DNA of 25,394 bases from Deltaproteobacteria bacterium (GCA_026388345.1 JAPLJY010000152.1:1-25394), one strand, 5' to 3'. Shown: positions 6,232 to 14,665, counted from the stretch's first letter. Numbers and translations are program-made. The notes: generated from the letters alone by a model not told the origin.

Positions 6232-7980
6232 ATGAATGGCGCTCAGGCTTTGGTCGAAATGCTGAAGTCATACCAGGTGGAACTGGTGTTCGGCGTTCCC
6301 GGAGATACCAGTCTTCCCCTCTATGAAGCTCTCCACAACGCGGCTCCGGCCATCCGGCATATCCTTGCCAGGGACGAACGGTCCGCCACGTTCATGGCCG
6401 ACGCCTACGCGAGGCTTGCGCACAAACCGGGTATTTGCGAATGCCCCAGCGGTGCGGGGCCACTATACTCGGTTCCGGGCATTGCCGAGGCCAACGCCTC
6501 CTCCATCCCGGTCATCCTGATCACCTCCGATATTCCTCTGGCCGGCGAAGGCAAGCAGACCATCACCGAGCTGGATTGCCAGAAACTCTTTGACTCCATC
6601 ACCAAGTGGTCCAGTGTCTTGAAAAGCGTCGGAAAGATTCCCGAAGTCGTCCGGCGCGCCTTTAGGATCGCCACCACCGGTCGTCCCGGGGCGATCCACC
6701 TGGCCTTCCCCAAAGAGGTCATGACCGGGGAACTGGCCGATGGCGGAGATGATCTGTATGCCGAACCGGAGTGCGCAACCTATCCCGCCTACCGCACCCG
6801 CGGCGCCCGCGGAGAACTGGAGAAGACGGCGGACTACCTGATCGGGGCCGAAAGGCCGATCATCATCGCCGGCGGTGGGGCCAACCATTCACAGGCGGGT
6901 TATGCGATTGCCAACCTTGCAGAGTGGTTGTCGATTCCGGTGGTCACGACCATTTCCGGCCAGGGGCTGATCGCCGATGATCATCCGCTGGCCCTGGGCG
7001 TGATCGGCGATAACGGTTTCCATCCCCACGCCCACCAGGCGGTCGAGGAAGGCGACGTTCTTCTATACGTGGGCTGCAAGATGGGCTCCGTTTCCACGAT
7101 CAACTGGTCGATGCCCTCCCGCAAGCCGGACCGGAAGATCATCCAGATCGATCTCAATCCCGAAATGCTGGGCAACAACTTCCAAAACACCCTGAGCGTC
7201 GCCTGCGATGCCAGGTTGATTATGGAGGATCTGTCCGTGCTCATCCAGGGCAAGACGCCCCGGCGGATGGAATCGGACCGGACAAAGAGATTGAATCAGG
7301 AAAGAGCCCGGTTCTGGGAAGCCGCCGAGAGCGAGTTTGTTTCGGACAAGACCCCTCTGAAGCCCCAACGGATCATCGCCGCCCTGAACAAAAGGATGCC
7401 CGACGTTTCCGTGGTGATCGCCGACGCCGGCACGCCGACTCCCTATACCACCCGTTACCTGAAACTCAGGGGAAACGGTTCCCGATTCCTCATTCCCCGG
7501 GCCTACGGCGGTCTGGGTTATGCCATCCCCGCCGTGGTGGGGGCCCACTTTGCCCGTCCCGACGCGCGACTGATCGGGCTTTTCGGAGACGGCAGCCTGG
7601 GCATGTCCGCCGGCGAGCTTGAGACGCTCGCCCGGTTGAACATTCCGGCTGTCCTGATCCATTTCAACAACAGCATGTTCGGCTGGATCAAGTGTCTCCA
7701 GAAACTCCACAGCGACGAGAAGTACCTCTCGGTGGACTTCACCCCCGGCCATCCGGCCATGGTGGCCCGGGGATTCGGTTTGAAAGCGCTCGAAATCAGA
7801 ACGGCCGCCGAACTGGAAGAGGGGCTGGATGAGGCTTTTGCCCAGAACGGTCCGATCTTTCTGGACGTTATAACGGAGACGGAGGTGGATCAGCTTCCGC
7901 CGGTTTATACGTGGCACAAGGCGGCCGAGAGGTTGGGCAAGAGTGAAGCTCCCCGCCCACAGGGCGGGGCTTCCCGGTAA
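6232..7980 (+). CDS. Thiamine-diphosphate enzyme, acetolactate synthase large-subunit-like
   Basis: A 582-residue ThDP-dependent enzyme with the normal three-domain layout. The N-terminal Pyr domain has FGVPGDTSLPLYEAL and the cofactor-activating Glu49 in ARDERSATFMADAYAR. The central domain starts about residue 195 (IIIAGGGANHSQAG). The C-terminal PP domain has the Mg/ThDP motif GDGS at about 452, ending in the paired Asn of FNNSMFGW. Family members include acetolactate synthase, glyoxylate carboligase and benzoylformate decarboxylase; the substrate cannot be fixed from sequence. No small regulatory subunit follows, which argues against a biosynthetic ilvBN pair. GGAGG (6222-6226) precedes the ATG. 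The last 12 residues (SEAPRPQGGASR) and the stop codon are encoded by a hairpin repeat, so the native C-terminus has been replaced. Confidence 0.85.
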   Translation: MNGAQALVEMLKSYQVELVFGVPGDTSLPLYEALHNAAPAIRHILARDERSATFMADAYARLAHKPGICECPSGAGPLYSVPGIAEANASSIPVILITSDIPLAGEGKQTITELDCQKLFDSITKWSSVLKSVGKIPEVVRRAFRIATTGRPGAIHLAFPKEVMTGELADGGDDLYAEPECATYPAYRTRGARGELEKTADYLIGAERPIIIAGGGANHSQAGYAIANLAEWLSIPVVTTISGQGLIADDHPLALGVIGDNGFHPHAHQAVEEGDVLLYVGCKMGSVSTINWSMPSRKPDRKIIQIDLNPEMLGNNFQNTLSVACDARLIMEDLSVLIQGKTPRRMESDRTKRLNQERARFWEAAESEFVSDKTPLKPQRIIAALNKRMPDVSVVIADAGTPTPYTTRYLKLRGNGSRFLIPRAYGGLGYAIPAVVGAHFARPDARLIGLFGDGSLGMSAGELETLARLNIPAVLIHFNNSMFGWIKCLQKLHSDEKYLSVDFTPGHPAMVARGFGLKALEIRTAAELEEGLDEAFAQNGPIFLDVITETEVDQLPPVYTWHKAAERLGKSEAPRPQGGASR

Positions 7981-8004
7981 GGAAGCTGTCTGTCAAGGCG
8001 GGGC
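7943..8004. repeat. Double-hairpin repeat, copy B (overlaps end of ThDP gene)
   Basis: Matches copy A at 5867 over 51 bases with four differences, then continues at AAGGCGGGG after losing the 28 bases that hold the left arm of the second hairpin. The first hairpin is CCCCGCCC-ACA-GGGCGGGG. It supplies the final codons and TAA of the ThDP gene and lies between two convergent genes, where it could act as a transcription barrier. Confidence 0.7.
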
Positions 8005-8050
8005 TAGTGGGTCAAGCTCCCGGTCAAAAGGGTTAGGAAAACAGTCTGTC

Positions 8051-9937
8051 TTATGTTTTTTGACCGCTTTGGGCGATGTTCAAGGGGCGCGTCTGCAATT
8101 TGGCCCAGACGAATAACGCCAAGGCCAGCACTACTCCCAGGATCTCCATCCCACCCGCGGGGAAAACCAGGATAAAAGCGGCAACGAAGAACAACCCCCG
8201 CTGTAGCCAACTCAGGGGCGACCAGATGTGGCCGATCAGGAAAGCGGCCAGACAGGCCACTCCCAGGCAGGTTGAGGCAGTGGCCAGGATCACTTCCGAC
8301 CACGTCCCGTTGAGCAGAAGGGCCGGTTGGAATACGAAGGCAAAGGGCACGAGAAATCCAACCAGCCCCAGGCGAAATGCCTCGACCCCCGTGGACATCA
8401 TCCCGGACCCGGCAAGATTGGCGGCGGCAAAGGCGGTGATCGCATCCGGCGGGGTCAGGTCGGAGAGGACCGCGTAATAAAAAACAAAAAGATGTGCCGC
8501 CAGCAGCCCTACACCAAATTTCCCCAGAGCGGCTGCCCCCACGGTGACGGCAATGATATAGGAAGGCGTTGTCGGAATACCGGTTCCCAGAATACTGACG
8601 ACGATAAAAACCAGGATCATGGCCAGAAGTAGACTTCCATGGGAGGCGCCGGACAGAACGCTTCCGAAAGAGAGGGCGGTTCCCGTGCGGGTCAGGATGC
8701 CCACGATCATTCCCGAACCGGCGAGGGCCGTCGCGATGATGGCGGCATTGTAAGCTGCGTGGTAGAGCGTATCGATCACTTTTTTCGGAGTCATCCAGGT
8801 TTTCCGGTCCAGAAAACTCATGGCGAAGATGATGATGATGACGTAAAAAGCCGACTTGCTGGGTGAGAATCCGTATCCCAAAAAGACGACGATCAGCAAA
8901 AATGGAAGGAAAAAATAGGCATTCCGCAGCATATCGCGCAGGTGAGGGCGCTCGGAAGCCGGAATGCTGGCCATTCCCTGGCGAAGGGAAATGAAATGGA
9001 CGATGAAAAAAAGGCCGACGTAATACAGGATGGCCGGAATGGCGGCGGCTTTGATGATGTCGAAGTAGGGAATGCCCGTGATCTCGGACATGATGAAGGC
9101 GCCGGCTCCCATGATGGGCGGCATGATCTGTCCCCCCGTCCCGGCGACGGCTTCGATGGCCGCGGCCTGTTTGGGGACAAACCCGGAGCGTTTCATCAGC
9201 GGGATTGTAAAGGACCCCGTGGCGTATACATTGGCCACCGTGCTGCCGCTGACGGTCCCGTACAATGCACTGGCGATGATGGCAATTTTCGCGGCCCCGC
9301 CCCTGGCCCACCCGGCCGCCCAGATGGTAAAGTTGATGAAAAAATTACCCACGCCGGCGAAGAGCATGAAGCTGGCGAAGATGATGTAGATGAAGAGGAT
9401 ATTCGATGAGATCCCTGTGAGGAAACCGAACATCCCTTCGTCGCCGGCGAGGTAGAGGATTTCCACCATCCGGGAGAAGGAATACCCCTTGAACCGGAAA
9501 AGCCCGGGCCAGTAGGGGGACGTGATAAAGTAAAAAAGGGTGATTCCGATGGTCAGGGCCATCCATTTGGAAAGGGAACGCCGGCAGGCCTCGATCACGA
9601 GGAGAACCATGGCCGTTCCCAGAAAAATCTCGATGGGGAGAACGTCATCCACGCCGATCATGCGGTAATTCAGACTGTCGGCGTTCCAGAATATGTAAAA
9701 GGGGGCGGCGAAACTGAGAAGACAGGCGATCACATCCGGGACGCTCGGCCGGTCCTTCGGGGACCTGTCGGTTGCCGGAAAGAGAATATAGATCATGGGC
9801 AAAAGGAACATCAGGTGGACGCTCCTCATGGTGCGCGGTTCAAAAGTCCCGAACCCGGAGGTATAGAGGTGCAGCAGGGAAGCGGCTATGCCGTATACGA
9901 TGACGGGGATTTTGATCCAGCTTTTTAAATCGCGCAC
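8051..9937 (-). CDS. TRAP transporter fused permease (4TM-12TM), TAXI type
   Basis: A 628-residue integral membrane protein with small (DctQ-like, about residues 1-170) and large (DctM-like) permease parts fused, as usual for TAXI-family TRAP transporters. Characteristic segments: GTVSGSTVANVYATGSFTIP followed by LMKRSGF, GGQIMPPIMGAGAFIMSEIT, GTGIPTTPSYIIAV and LSDLTPPDAITAFAAANLAG. It uses a Na+ or H+ gradient to import the ligand held by the periplasmic binding protein. The start is a GTG at 9935-9937 with only a weak purine-rich ribosome site. It lies downstream of the binding-protein gene, beyond a terminator-like hairpin, so it is probably expressed at a lower level. The substrate is not evident; known TAXI ligands include glutamate and other dicarboxylates or amino acids. 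Confidence 0.92.
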   Translation of the reverse strand: MRDLKSWIKIPVIVYGIAASLLHLYTSGFGTFEPRTMRSVHLMFLLPMIYILFPATDRSPKDRPSVPDVIACLLSFAAPFYIFWNADSLNYRMIGVDDVLPIEIFLGTAMVLLVIEACRRSLSKWMALTIGITLFYFITSPYWPGLFRFKGYSFSRMVEILYLAGDEGMFGFLTGISSNILFIYIIFASFMLFAGVGNFFINFTIWAAGWARGGAAKIAIIASALYGTVSGSTVANVYATGSFTIPLMKRSGFVPKQAAAIEAVAGTGGQIMPPIMGAGAFIMSEITGIPYFDIIKAAAIPAILYYVGLFFIVHFISLRQGMASIPASERPHLRDMLRNAYFFLPFLLIVVFLGYGFSPSKSAFYVIIIIFAMSFLDRKTWMTPKKVIDTLYHAAYNAAIIATALAGSGMIVGILTRTGTALSFGSVLSGASHGSLLLAMILVFIVVSILGTGIPTTPSYIIAVTVGAAALGKFGVGLLAAHLFVFYYAVLSDLTPPDAITAFAAANLAGSGMMSTGVEAFRLGLVGFLVPFAFVFQPALLLNGTWSEVILATASTCLGVACLAAFLIGHIWSPLSWLQRGLFFVAAFILVFPAGGMEILGVVLALALFVWAKLQTRPLNIAQSGQKT

Positions 9938-9964
9938 AACGTTATTCTCTCTGAATATAAAAAA

Positions 9965-9996
9965 TCCCTCCTTTCCCCTTTTGGGGAAAGGAGGGG
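9965..9996 (-). terminator. Terminator-like hairpin between TAXI and TRAP permease genes
   Basis: CCCTCCTTTCCCC and GGGGAAAGGAGGG form a perfect 13-bp stem with a TTTT loop. On the minus strand it is followed by a run of six T. It lies just after the TAXI gene and 28 bases before the permease start. It should stop much of the transcription leaving the TAXI gene. Confidence 0.75.
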
Positions 9997-10016
9997 CGGG
10001 TGGTTGGGACGGCGGA

Positions 10017-10988
10017 TTATTTCAGGATCCCCTTTTCCTTGTAATATTTCGCCGCTCCCGGATGGAGCGGAATACCGGTTCCGGTGATGGCGTGCTTCAA
10101 TTCATAGGAAACCAGGGATCCGTGGACCTTGCGGAACAGGTCCAGATTCTCATGGATCGATTTGGCAAGGCGATAGGCGACTTCATCCGGCAGGCTCTTG
10201 TTGGTGATGATGACGCTGCCGGCGGTTGCGGTGGTCACATCTTCATTCGCGTTGGCGGCCTTGGGATAGGTGCCGCCCTTGATGACGCCGCCGTCGATCC
10301 CGTATTTCTCAAGGCTCTTCAGAAGGGCCGGCGAAAAGGGCATGACTTTCAAGGAGCGGCCCACCGAAGCCTCGGTCACAGCAGCGGCCGGGACGGCTAA
10401 AAAGGTGAAAACGGCATCGACGTTCCGGTCTTTGAACTGACTCGCCTGCTCGGCGTACGAACCACGGAAGAATTTGAACCCAGCCGCCTCGAGCGTTTTG
10501 TAGTCGCTTTTGTAGTGGGCCATCACCTTGCGGAACACCCATTCCTCCGAGGTCCCGGTGGTGGACAGCGCGATGCGGATCGCCTTTTTCTGGGCGAAAA
10601 TCTCGTCCATGGTTTTGTAAGGACTATCGGCGCCGATAAAGAAATGGAAGAAATTCAGGCTCATCCCGCCGGCGATGGCCCGGATATTCTCGTGTTTCCT
10701 CGAATAGGGATCTTCCCCGTTTAAGGCCGCCGCGTTCATGAAGGGCAGTCCCCAGCCCAATTCGCATTCTCCCTTATCCACGAGACTCGGGTTTTGGACA
10801 CCGCCTCCGGGAATCACTTTCACGGTGATTCCGCCGGATTTCTCGTTGATGATGTTCGCGATTCCGCCGCCGATCGTATACCATCCACCGCCAACGTTTC
10901 CCGCCGTCCACGTCAGGGTTTGGGCCTGTCCAGCAGACACCGTGAAAACGCCGAGAAAAAGAACCGCCCATAGAATTCTCTTGTTCAT
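10017..10988 (-). CDS. TAXI family TRAP transporter solute-binding protein
   Basis: A 323-residue periplasmic binding protein. The signal peptide is MNKRILWAVLFLGVFTVSAG ending at AQA. The mature part opens LTWTAGNVGGGWYTIGGGIA, the TAXI-family hallmark region. Later come PGGGVQNPSLVDKGECELGW, STTGTSEEWVFRKVM and the C-terminal LHPGAAKYYKEKG. It captures the substrate in the periplasm and delivers it to the fused permease encoded next. GAGGAGG precedes the ATG by 7 bases. A good sigma70-type promoter lies upstream (11084-11111). It is transcribed divergently from the dehydrogenase operon at 11254, which suggests a shared substrate. Confidence 0.92.
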   Translation of the reverse strand: MNKRILWAVLFLGVFTVSAGQAQTLTWTAGNVGGGWYTIGGGIANIINEKSGGITVKVIPGGGVQNPSLVDKGECELGWGLPFMNAAALNGEDPYSRKHENIRAIAGGMSLNFFHFFIGADSPYKTMDEIFAQKKAIRIALSTTGTSEEWVFRKVMAHYKSDYKTLEAAGFKFFRGSYAEQASQFKDRNVDAVFTFLAVPAAAVTEASVGRSLKVMPFSPALLKSLEKYGIDGGVIKGGTYPKAANANEDVTTATAGSVIITNKSLPDEVAYRLAKSIHENLDLFRKVHGSLVSYELKHAITGTGIPLHPGAAKYYKEKGILK

Positions 10989-11083
10989 AAGAAGCCTCCT
11001 CGATTTGTCGGGATATTTTCTGGTCCGAGTTCAAAACTGTTTGGAAACGAAGTGAAATCTACCCTCAACAGTACCGATTCTGA

Positions 11084-11111
11084 CATATATTAAAGGTGAT
11101 TCGCCTGTCAA
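11084..11111 (-). promoter_or_regulatory. Promoter of the TAXI/TRAP operon
   Basis: Read on the minus strand: TTGACA (11106-11111), a 16-base spacer and TATATG (11084-11089). The predicted start would give an untranslated leader of roughly 90 bases before the TAXI ATG. It lies in the 265-base region shared with the divergent dehydrogenase operon, for which I see no equally clear promoter. Confidence 0.6.
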
Positions 11112-11253
11112 TAGGAAATCCCGCATTGCCTCAAATAATAATGTTACCGAAGGAGTGACTACAAATGGATCTCTCCAAACAACTTGAAAACCTGAACCCG
11201 TTTCTGCTATGGATCGCAGTCCGGTCGATGCGTAAAGTTCAAGGAGGATTTTC

Positions 11254-11571
11254 ATGCGGATTGCAAAACATCCCATACTGGGCGACGACAAGCGGGAGCG
11301 GGATGCCTGCATCTTGGTCGATGGAAACAGGGTGGCCGCCATTGCGGGGGAACCCATCGCCGCAGCGCTTCTGGCGGCGGGGATACGCAAATTCCGGGTC
11401 ACGCCCCGCTTCGGCAGCCCCCGGGGCCTGTTCTGCGGGATCGGGCGCTGCACCGATTGCGTCATGACCGTGGACGGCCAGCCGAATGTCCGCACCTGCG
11501 TGACCCCCGTGAAGGACGGGATGATCGTGGAGACCCAAGCCGGGCTCGGAAAGTGGGCGGATGAACCATGA
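11254..11571 (+). CDS. [2Fe-2S] subunit of an HcnA/hydroxyproline-dehydrogenase-like complex
   Basis: A 105-residue ferredoxin-like protein with the plant-type pattern Cys61-x4-Cys66-x2-Cys69-x12-Cys82 (GLFCGIGRCTDC, then RTC). This is the Fer2_4 domain found in HcnA of hydrogen cyanide synthase, in the gamma subunits of hydroxyproline and opine dehydrogenases, and at the N-terminus of sarcosine oxidase alpha chains. It passes electrons from the flavoprotein subunits. CAAGGAGG lies before the ATG. It overlaps the next gene by ATGA, the first of four overlaps that bind this five-gene operon together. Cyanide synthesis itself is unlikely, since that complex lacks the extra Fe-S subunits encoded here. 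Confidence 0.85.
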   Translation: MRIAKHPILGDDKRERDACILVDGNRVAAIAGEPIAAALLAAGIRKFRVTPRFGSPRGLFCGIGRCTDCVMTVDGQPNVRTCVTPVKDGMIVETQAGLGKWADEP

Positions 11572-12665
11572 AGACAACGCAAGTGGCAGTGATCGGCGCC
11601 GGGCCGGCCGGGCTGGCGGCGGCCATCGAAATCGCCCGCGCCGGGGGCCGGGTCACCGTGATCGACGAAAATGCCAAACCGGGCGGGCAGCTCTTCAAGC
11701 AAATCCATAAATTTTTCGGATCCCGGGAGCATCGGGCCGGGGTGCGCGGTTTTCACATCGGCGAGCAGTTGCTGGCCGAAACCAGGGAACTGAACGTCGA
11801 CGTTCTGCTCGATTCTCCCGTCTACGCGCTGTTCCCGGACAAGACCGTGGGATATATCCATGATGGGAAGGAAGCTTGTCTGAAGGCCGAAAAAATCGTC
11901 ATTGCCGCGGGCGCGGAGGAAAATGCGCTGGCCTTTCCGGGGAGCACGCTGCCCGGCGTCATGGGCGCCGGCGCCGCGCAGACGATGATCAATGTCCACC
12001 GGGTCCTGCCCGGCAAGAGGGTCCTGATGATCGGTTCGGGCAACGTGGGACTGATCGTGTCCTATCAGTTGATGCAGGCCGGCGCCGACGTCGCGGCGCT
12101 GATCGAAGCGGCGCCGCAGATCAGCGGGTACGGCGTCCATGCCGCCAAGATCCGGCGGGCGGGCGTTCCCATCTATGTGTCTCATACGATCCAGAGAGCC
12201 ATGGGCGACAATCAGGTGGAATCCGTGGAGATCGTGGAACTGGATTCCCGCTGGCAACCCGTGGCCGGTTCGGAAAAAATCCTGGCGGTCGACACGGTGT
12301 GCATTGCCGTCGGTTTGACCCCCCTGACGGAGCTGGCTTGGCTCATGGGTTGTGAATTCACCTTTGTTCCCGGTCTCGGGGGCCATGTGCCGAAACACGA
12401 TCTGAACATGGAGACGACCGTGCCCGGCGTGTTCGTCGCCGGCGACATCTCGGGCGTGGAAGAGGCCAGCACGGCCATGGAGGAGGGGCGCCTCGCCGGA
12501 ACGGCCTGCGCCGAATCTCTGGGGCTGCTGGATAGGGAAAAGGCCGGGGAACTCAAAACCATCATCTGGGAGCGCATGAACGCCCTGCGAACCGGACCCT
12601 TCGGCGAGGGACGCCGAAAAGCCAAAGGCCGTCTTATCAGTCTATCCACGGGGGGGCATGCATGA
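11568..12665 (+). CDS. FAD/NAD(P)-binding subunit, HcnB-like
   Basis: A 365-residue two-dinucleotide-domain flavoprotein. The FAD motif GAGPAG is at residues 10-15 (VAVIGAGPAGLAAAIEIARAG). PGGQLFKQIHKFF is typical of HcnB, opine oxidase A and hydroxyproline dehydrogenase alpha subunits. A second Rossmann fold lies near residue 150 (RVLMIGSGNVGLIVSYQL), and the FAD-closing segment is TTVPGVFVAGDISG. Some relatives carry the BFD-like cluster domain fused at the C-terminus; here that domain is a separate gene (13173). It probably mediates electron transfer between the substrate-oxidising subunit and an external acceptor. The start overlaps the previous stop and the end overlaps the next start. 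Confidence 0.87.
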   Translation: MKTTQVAVIGAGPAGLAAAIEIARAGGRVTVIDENAKPGGQLFKQIHKFFGSREHRAGVRGFHIGEQLLAETRELNVDVLLDSPVYALFPDKTVGYIHDGKEACLKAEKIVIAAGAEENALAFPGSTLPGVMGAGAAQTMINVHRVLPGKRVLMIGSGNVGLIVSYQLMQAGADVAALIEAAPQISGYGVHAAKIRRAGVPIYVSHTIQRAMGDNQVESVEIVELDSRWQPVAGSEKILAVDTVCIAVGLTPLTELAWLMGCEFTFVPGLGGHVPKHDLNMETTVPGVFVAGDISGVEEASTAMEEGRLAGTACAESLGLLDREKAGELKTIIWERMNALRTGPFGEGRRKAKGRLISLSTGGHA

Positions 12666-13180
12666 AGAGCGGCGTAAAATATACGGGGATCCCTTCGGAG
12701 GAAGAACTCCTGGCCAGCCCGGGAATGCCGAGCCGGGAAAGACTGGAGCAGGGGCCGGTGGCCTTCATCGAGTGCGTCCAGGATATTCCCTGCAATCCCT
12801 GCGAGGAGGCCTGTCCCTTCGGCGCCATTTTCGTCGGAGAGCCGATCACCAACCTGCCGGTGCTGCGGGGCGACAAGTGCACCGGTTGCGGGGTGTGCAT
12901 TGCCCAGTGTCCGGGGCTGGCCATTTTCAAGGTTCATCTCCATTATACGGAGACCTCATCCCTGGTGGAATTTCCCTACGAGTACTGTCCCCTGCCCGGC
13001 AAGGGGAACTCTGTGCCCTGCGGCGACCGGAAGGGAGATTATGTGACCGACGGCCGGGTCGTGAGCGTGAAAAACGCCAAGGTGAATGACGGCACGGCAG
13101 TCGTTGGCGTGGAGGTTCCCCGGGCCTTTGCCCTGGAAGTCAGGACCATCTGTCGAAAGGAGTATCGCCGACATGGCTGA
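12662..13180 (+). CDS. 4Fe-4S dicluster ferredoxin subunit
   Basis: A 172-residue protein with two cubane motifs: Cys38-x5-Cys44-x2-Cys47-x3-Cys51-Pro and Cys73-x2-Cys76-x2-Cys79-x3-Cys83-Pro. The remaining 85 residues have no iron ligand pattern and may form the contact to the complex. A comparable small Fe-S subunit occurs in archaeal dye-linked proline dehydrogenase complexes. Aerobic HcnABC-type enzymes lack it, which points to ferredoxin-level electron transfer in an anaerobe (inference). It overlaps its upstream neighbour by ATGA and its downstream neighbour by eight bases. Confidence 0.85.
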   Translation: MKSGVKYTGIPSEEELLASPGMPSRERLEQGPVAFIECVQDIPCNPCEEACPFGAIFVGEPITNLPVLRGDKCTGCGVCIAQCPGLAIFKVHLHYTETSSLVEFPYEYCPLPGKGNSVPCGDRKGDYVTDGRVVSVKNAKVNDGTAVVGVEVPRAFALEVRTICRKEYRRHG

Positions 13181-13448
13181 AACCAGGGATACGGTCTATA
13201 TCTGCCGGTGTGAGGAAGTGACCCGGGAAGAGGTGGAACAGGCCATCCGGGATGGGGCGACCACCATCGCCGGTGTCAAGAAGCGAACCCATGCGGGCAT
13301 GGGCCTGTGCCAGGGCCGAACCTGCCGGAAACTCGTCGCCGGCATGCTGGCCGGCAGCCGGGACCCGGCAGGTATTATGCCTCCCACGTTCCGGCCTCCC
13401 GTTCGCGCGGTGAAGATCGGCGAAATCACACAGGGGGATGACGAATGA
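13173..13448 (+). CDS. BFD-like [2Fe-2S] domain protein
   Basis: A 91-residue protein with the BFD/Fer2_BFD pattern Cys11-x-Cys13 (YICRCEEVTREEV) and Cys46-x4-Cys51 (GLCQGRTC), matching the cluster domain usually fused to HcnB-type or GlpA/NirB-type flavoproteins. The ATG at 13173 was chosen because it begins right at the domain and has AAAGGAG upstream; longer in-frame starts run back into the previous gene. As a stand-alone subunit it resembles the small PdhX-type component of Thermococcus proline dehydrogenase. Confidence 0.85.
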   Translation: MAETRDTVYICRCEEVTREEVEQAIRDGATTIAGVKKRTHAGMGLCQGRTCRKLVAGMLAGSRDPAGIMPPTFRPPVRAVKIGEITQGDDE

Positions 13449-14665
13449 CCCGGCAAGCGGACGTGATCGTGGTGGGCGGGGGGGTCATCGGTGCCTCCGT
13501 GGCCTATCAGTTGGCCGGGAGGGGCAGGAAAGTCATTCTTGTTGAAAAGGGTGACCTGGCCACGGGGGCGTCCGGTTCCTGCGACACCAATATTTTCCTG
13601 CAATCCAAGAATGCCGGAATCCATTTGAAGCTTGCCCTGGCCAGCGCCGAACTCTTCAAGGGCCTGCGGGAAGAGCTGGGGCACGACATCGAATACCATG
13701 TCAAGGGCGGCATGATCCTGATTGAAACGGCCGATGAATTGAAGATCATGGAGGACTTCGTGGCCCGCCAGAGGCAGACGGGGTTGCAGGTCGACATCAT
13801 CGATCGCCGGGAGGCGTCCCGCAGGCAGCGGGGCCTGGCCGAACACCTGGTGGCCGCCACCTACAGCCCCCAGGACGGCGACGTGAATCCCATCGAACTC
13901 AACCTGGGCTTTGCCCGTGCGGCGCACCGGCTGGGCGCGGAGATTCTCCTCCATCGGGAAGTGACCGGGTGCATTGTCAAGGGCGGGCACATGGAGGGGG
14001 TTGAAACGACGCAGGGGCCGCTGTACGCCCCGGTCGTGGTCAATGCTGCGGGAGCCTGGGCGCCCCTGATCGGGAGAATGGCCGGATTGGACCTCCCTAT
14101 CAAACCGCGGCGGGGACAACTGATGATCACCGAACCCGTGGCGCCCTACATCGGCCAGGGGATTCTCTCCGCTTCCTATATCGTGGCCAAATTCAACGCC
14201 GACAAACTGGAGGAATCAAAAAGCAGGGCCGTTCAGCTCGGCGTTGGTCTGTCCCTGAGTCAGACCCAGAAGGGGAACATCCTCATCGGGGGAACCCGGG
14301 AATTCGTCGGTTATGACGTCGGTAATACCCATGAGGCCATTCAGGCGGTCCTGAAAAACGCCGTCCGTTTTGTCCCCGGGCTGGGATCGATCCATATCAT
14401 CCGCACCATGGGCGGTGTCAGGCCCTACACCCCCGACGGTCTCCCCCTGATCGGCTATGTCACAAATCCGGAAGGGTATTTCATGTCCGCGGGACATGAG
14501 GGAGACGGCATTGCATTGAGTCCCGTCACCGGAAAAATCGTGGCCGACCTGATTGTCGACGGGAAGACATTCATGGATGTTTCGGCGCTGGACCCCAACC
14601 GATTTGCGTTATCATTAAACAGGAACAACTCCATTTCGGGCGCAGAACAAGCGACTGATTTTTAA
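13445..14665 (+). CDS. FAD-dependent amino/imino-acid dehydrogenase subunit, DAO family (HcnC / sarcosine oxidase beta-like)
   Basis: A 406-residue DAO-family flavoprotein and the likely catalytic subunit. The FAD motif is VIVVGGGVIGASVAYQLAG with the following Glu in VEKG. GASG and a Gly/Ser loop follow. The family signature NAAGAWAPLIGRMAGL is in the middle, and GGVRPYTPDGLPLIG with GHEGDGIALSPVTG closes the FAD site. Related enzymes oxidise secondary amines and imino acids (proline, D-hydroxyproline, sarcosine, opines) or glycine. It overlaps the BFD gene by ATGA. The stop lies inside a 15-base tandem duplication that runs into permease-tail copy 3, so this junction has been rearranged without visible harm to the protein. 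Confidence 0.87.
   Translation: MTRQADVIVVGGGVIGASVAYQLAGRGRKVILVEKGDLATGASGSCDTNIFLQSKNAGIHLKLALASAELFKGLREELGHDIEYHVKGGMILIETADELKIMEDFVARQRQTGLQVDIIDRREASRRQRGLAEHLVAATYSPQDGDVNPIELNLGFARAAHRLGAEILLHREVTGCIVKGGHMEGVETTQGPLYAPVVVNAAGAWAPLIGRMAGLDLPIKPRRGQLMITEPVAPYIGQGILSASYIVAKFNADKLEESKSRAVQLGVGLSLSQTQKGNILIGGTREFVGYDVGNTHEAIQAVLKNAVRFVPGLGSIHIIRTMGGVRPYTPDGLPLIGYVTNPEGYFMSAGHEGDGIALSPVTGKIVADLIVDGKTFMDVSALDPNRFALSLNRNNSISGAEQATDF

Noticed and set aside
6232..7980. Biosynthetic acetolactate synthase (ilvB) assignment
   Set aside because: No ilvN follows and the neighbouring genes are not for branched-chain amino-acid synthesis; sequence alone leaves several ThDP decarboxylases or ligases possible.
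8004..9311. A 435-codon minus-strand ORF inside the TRAP permease
   Set aside because: It is another frame of the permease gene, with no family motifs and an excess of Arg and Pro.
11165..11467. A 100-codon plus-strand ORF with AAGGAG upstream, overlapping the [2Fe-2S] subunit gene
   Set aside because: Only its first 30 codons precede the [2Fe-2S] gene; the rest is an out-of-frame reading of that gene. The N-terminus matches nothing I recognise. A short leader ORF remains possible but unsupported.
11254..14665. Hydrogen cyanide synthase (hcnABC)
   Set aside because: The family resemblance is real but hcnABC has three genes and no dicluster ferredoxin. Many imino-acid dehydrogenases share these folds, so cyanide production is not supported.
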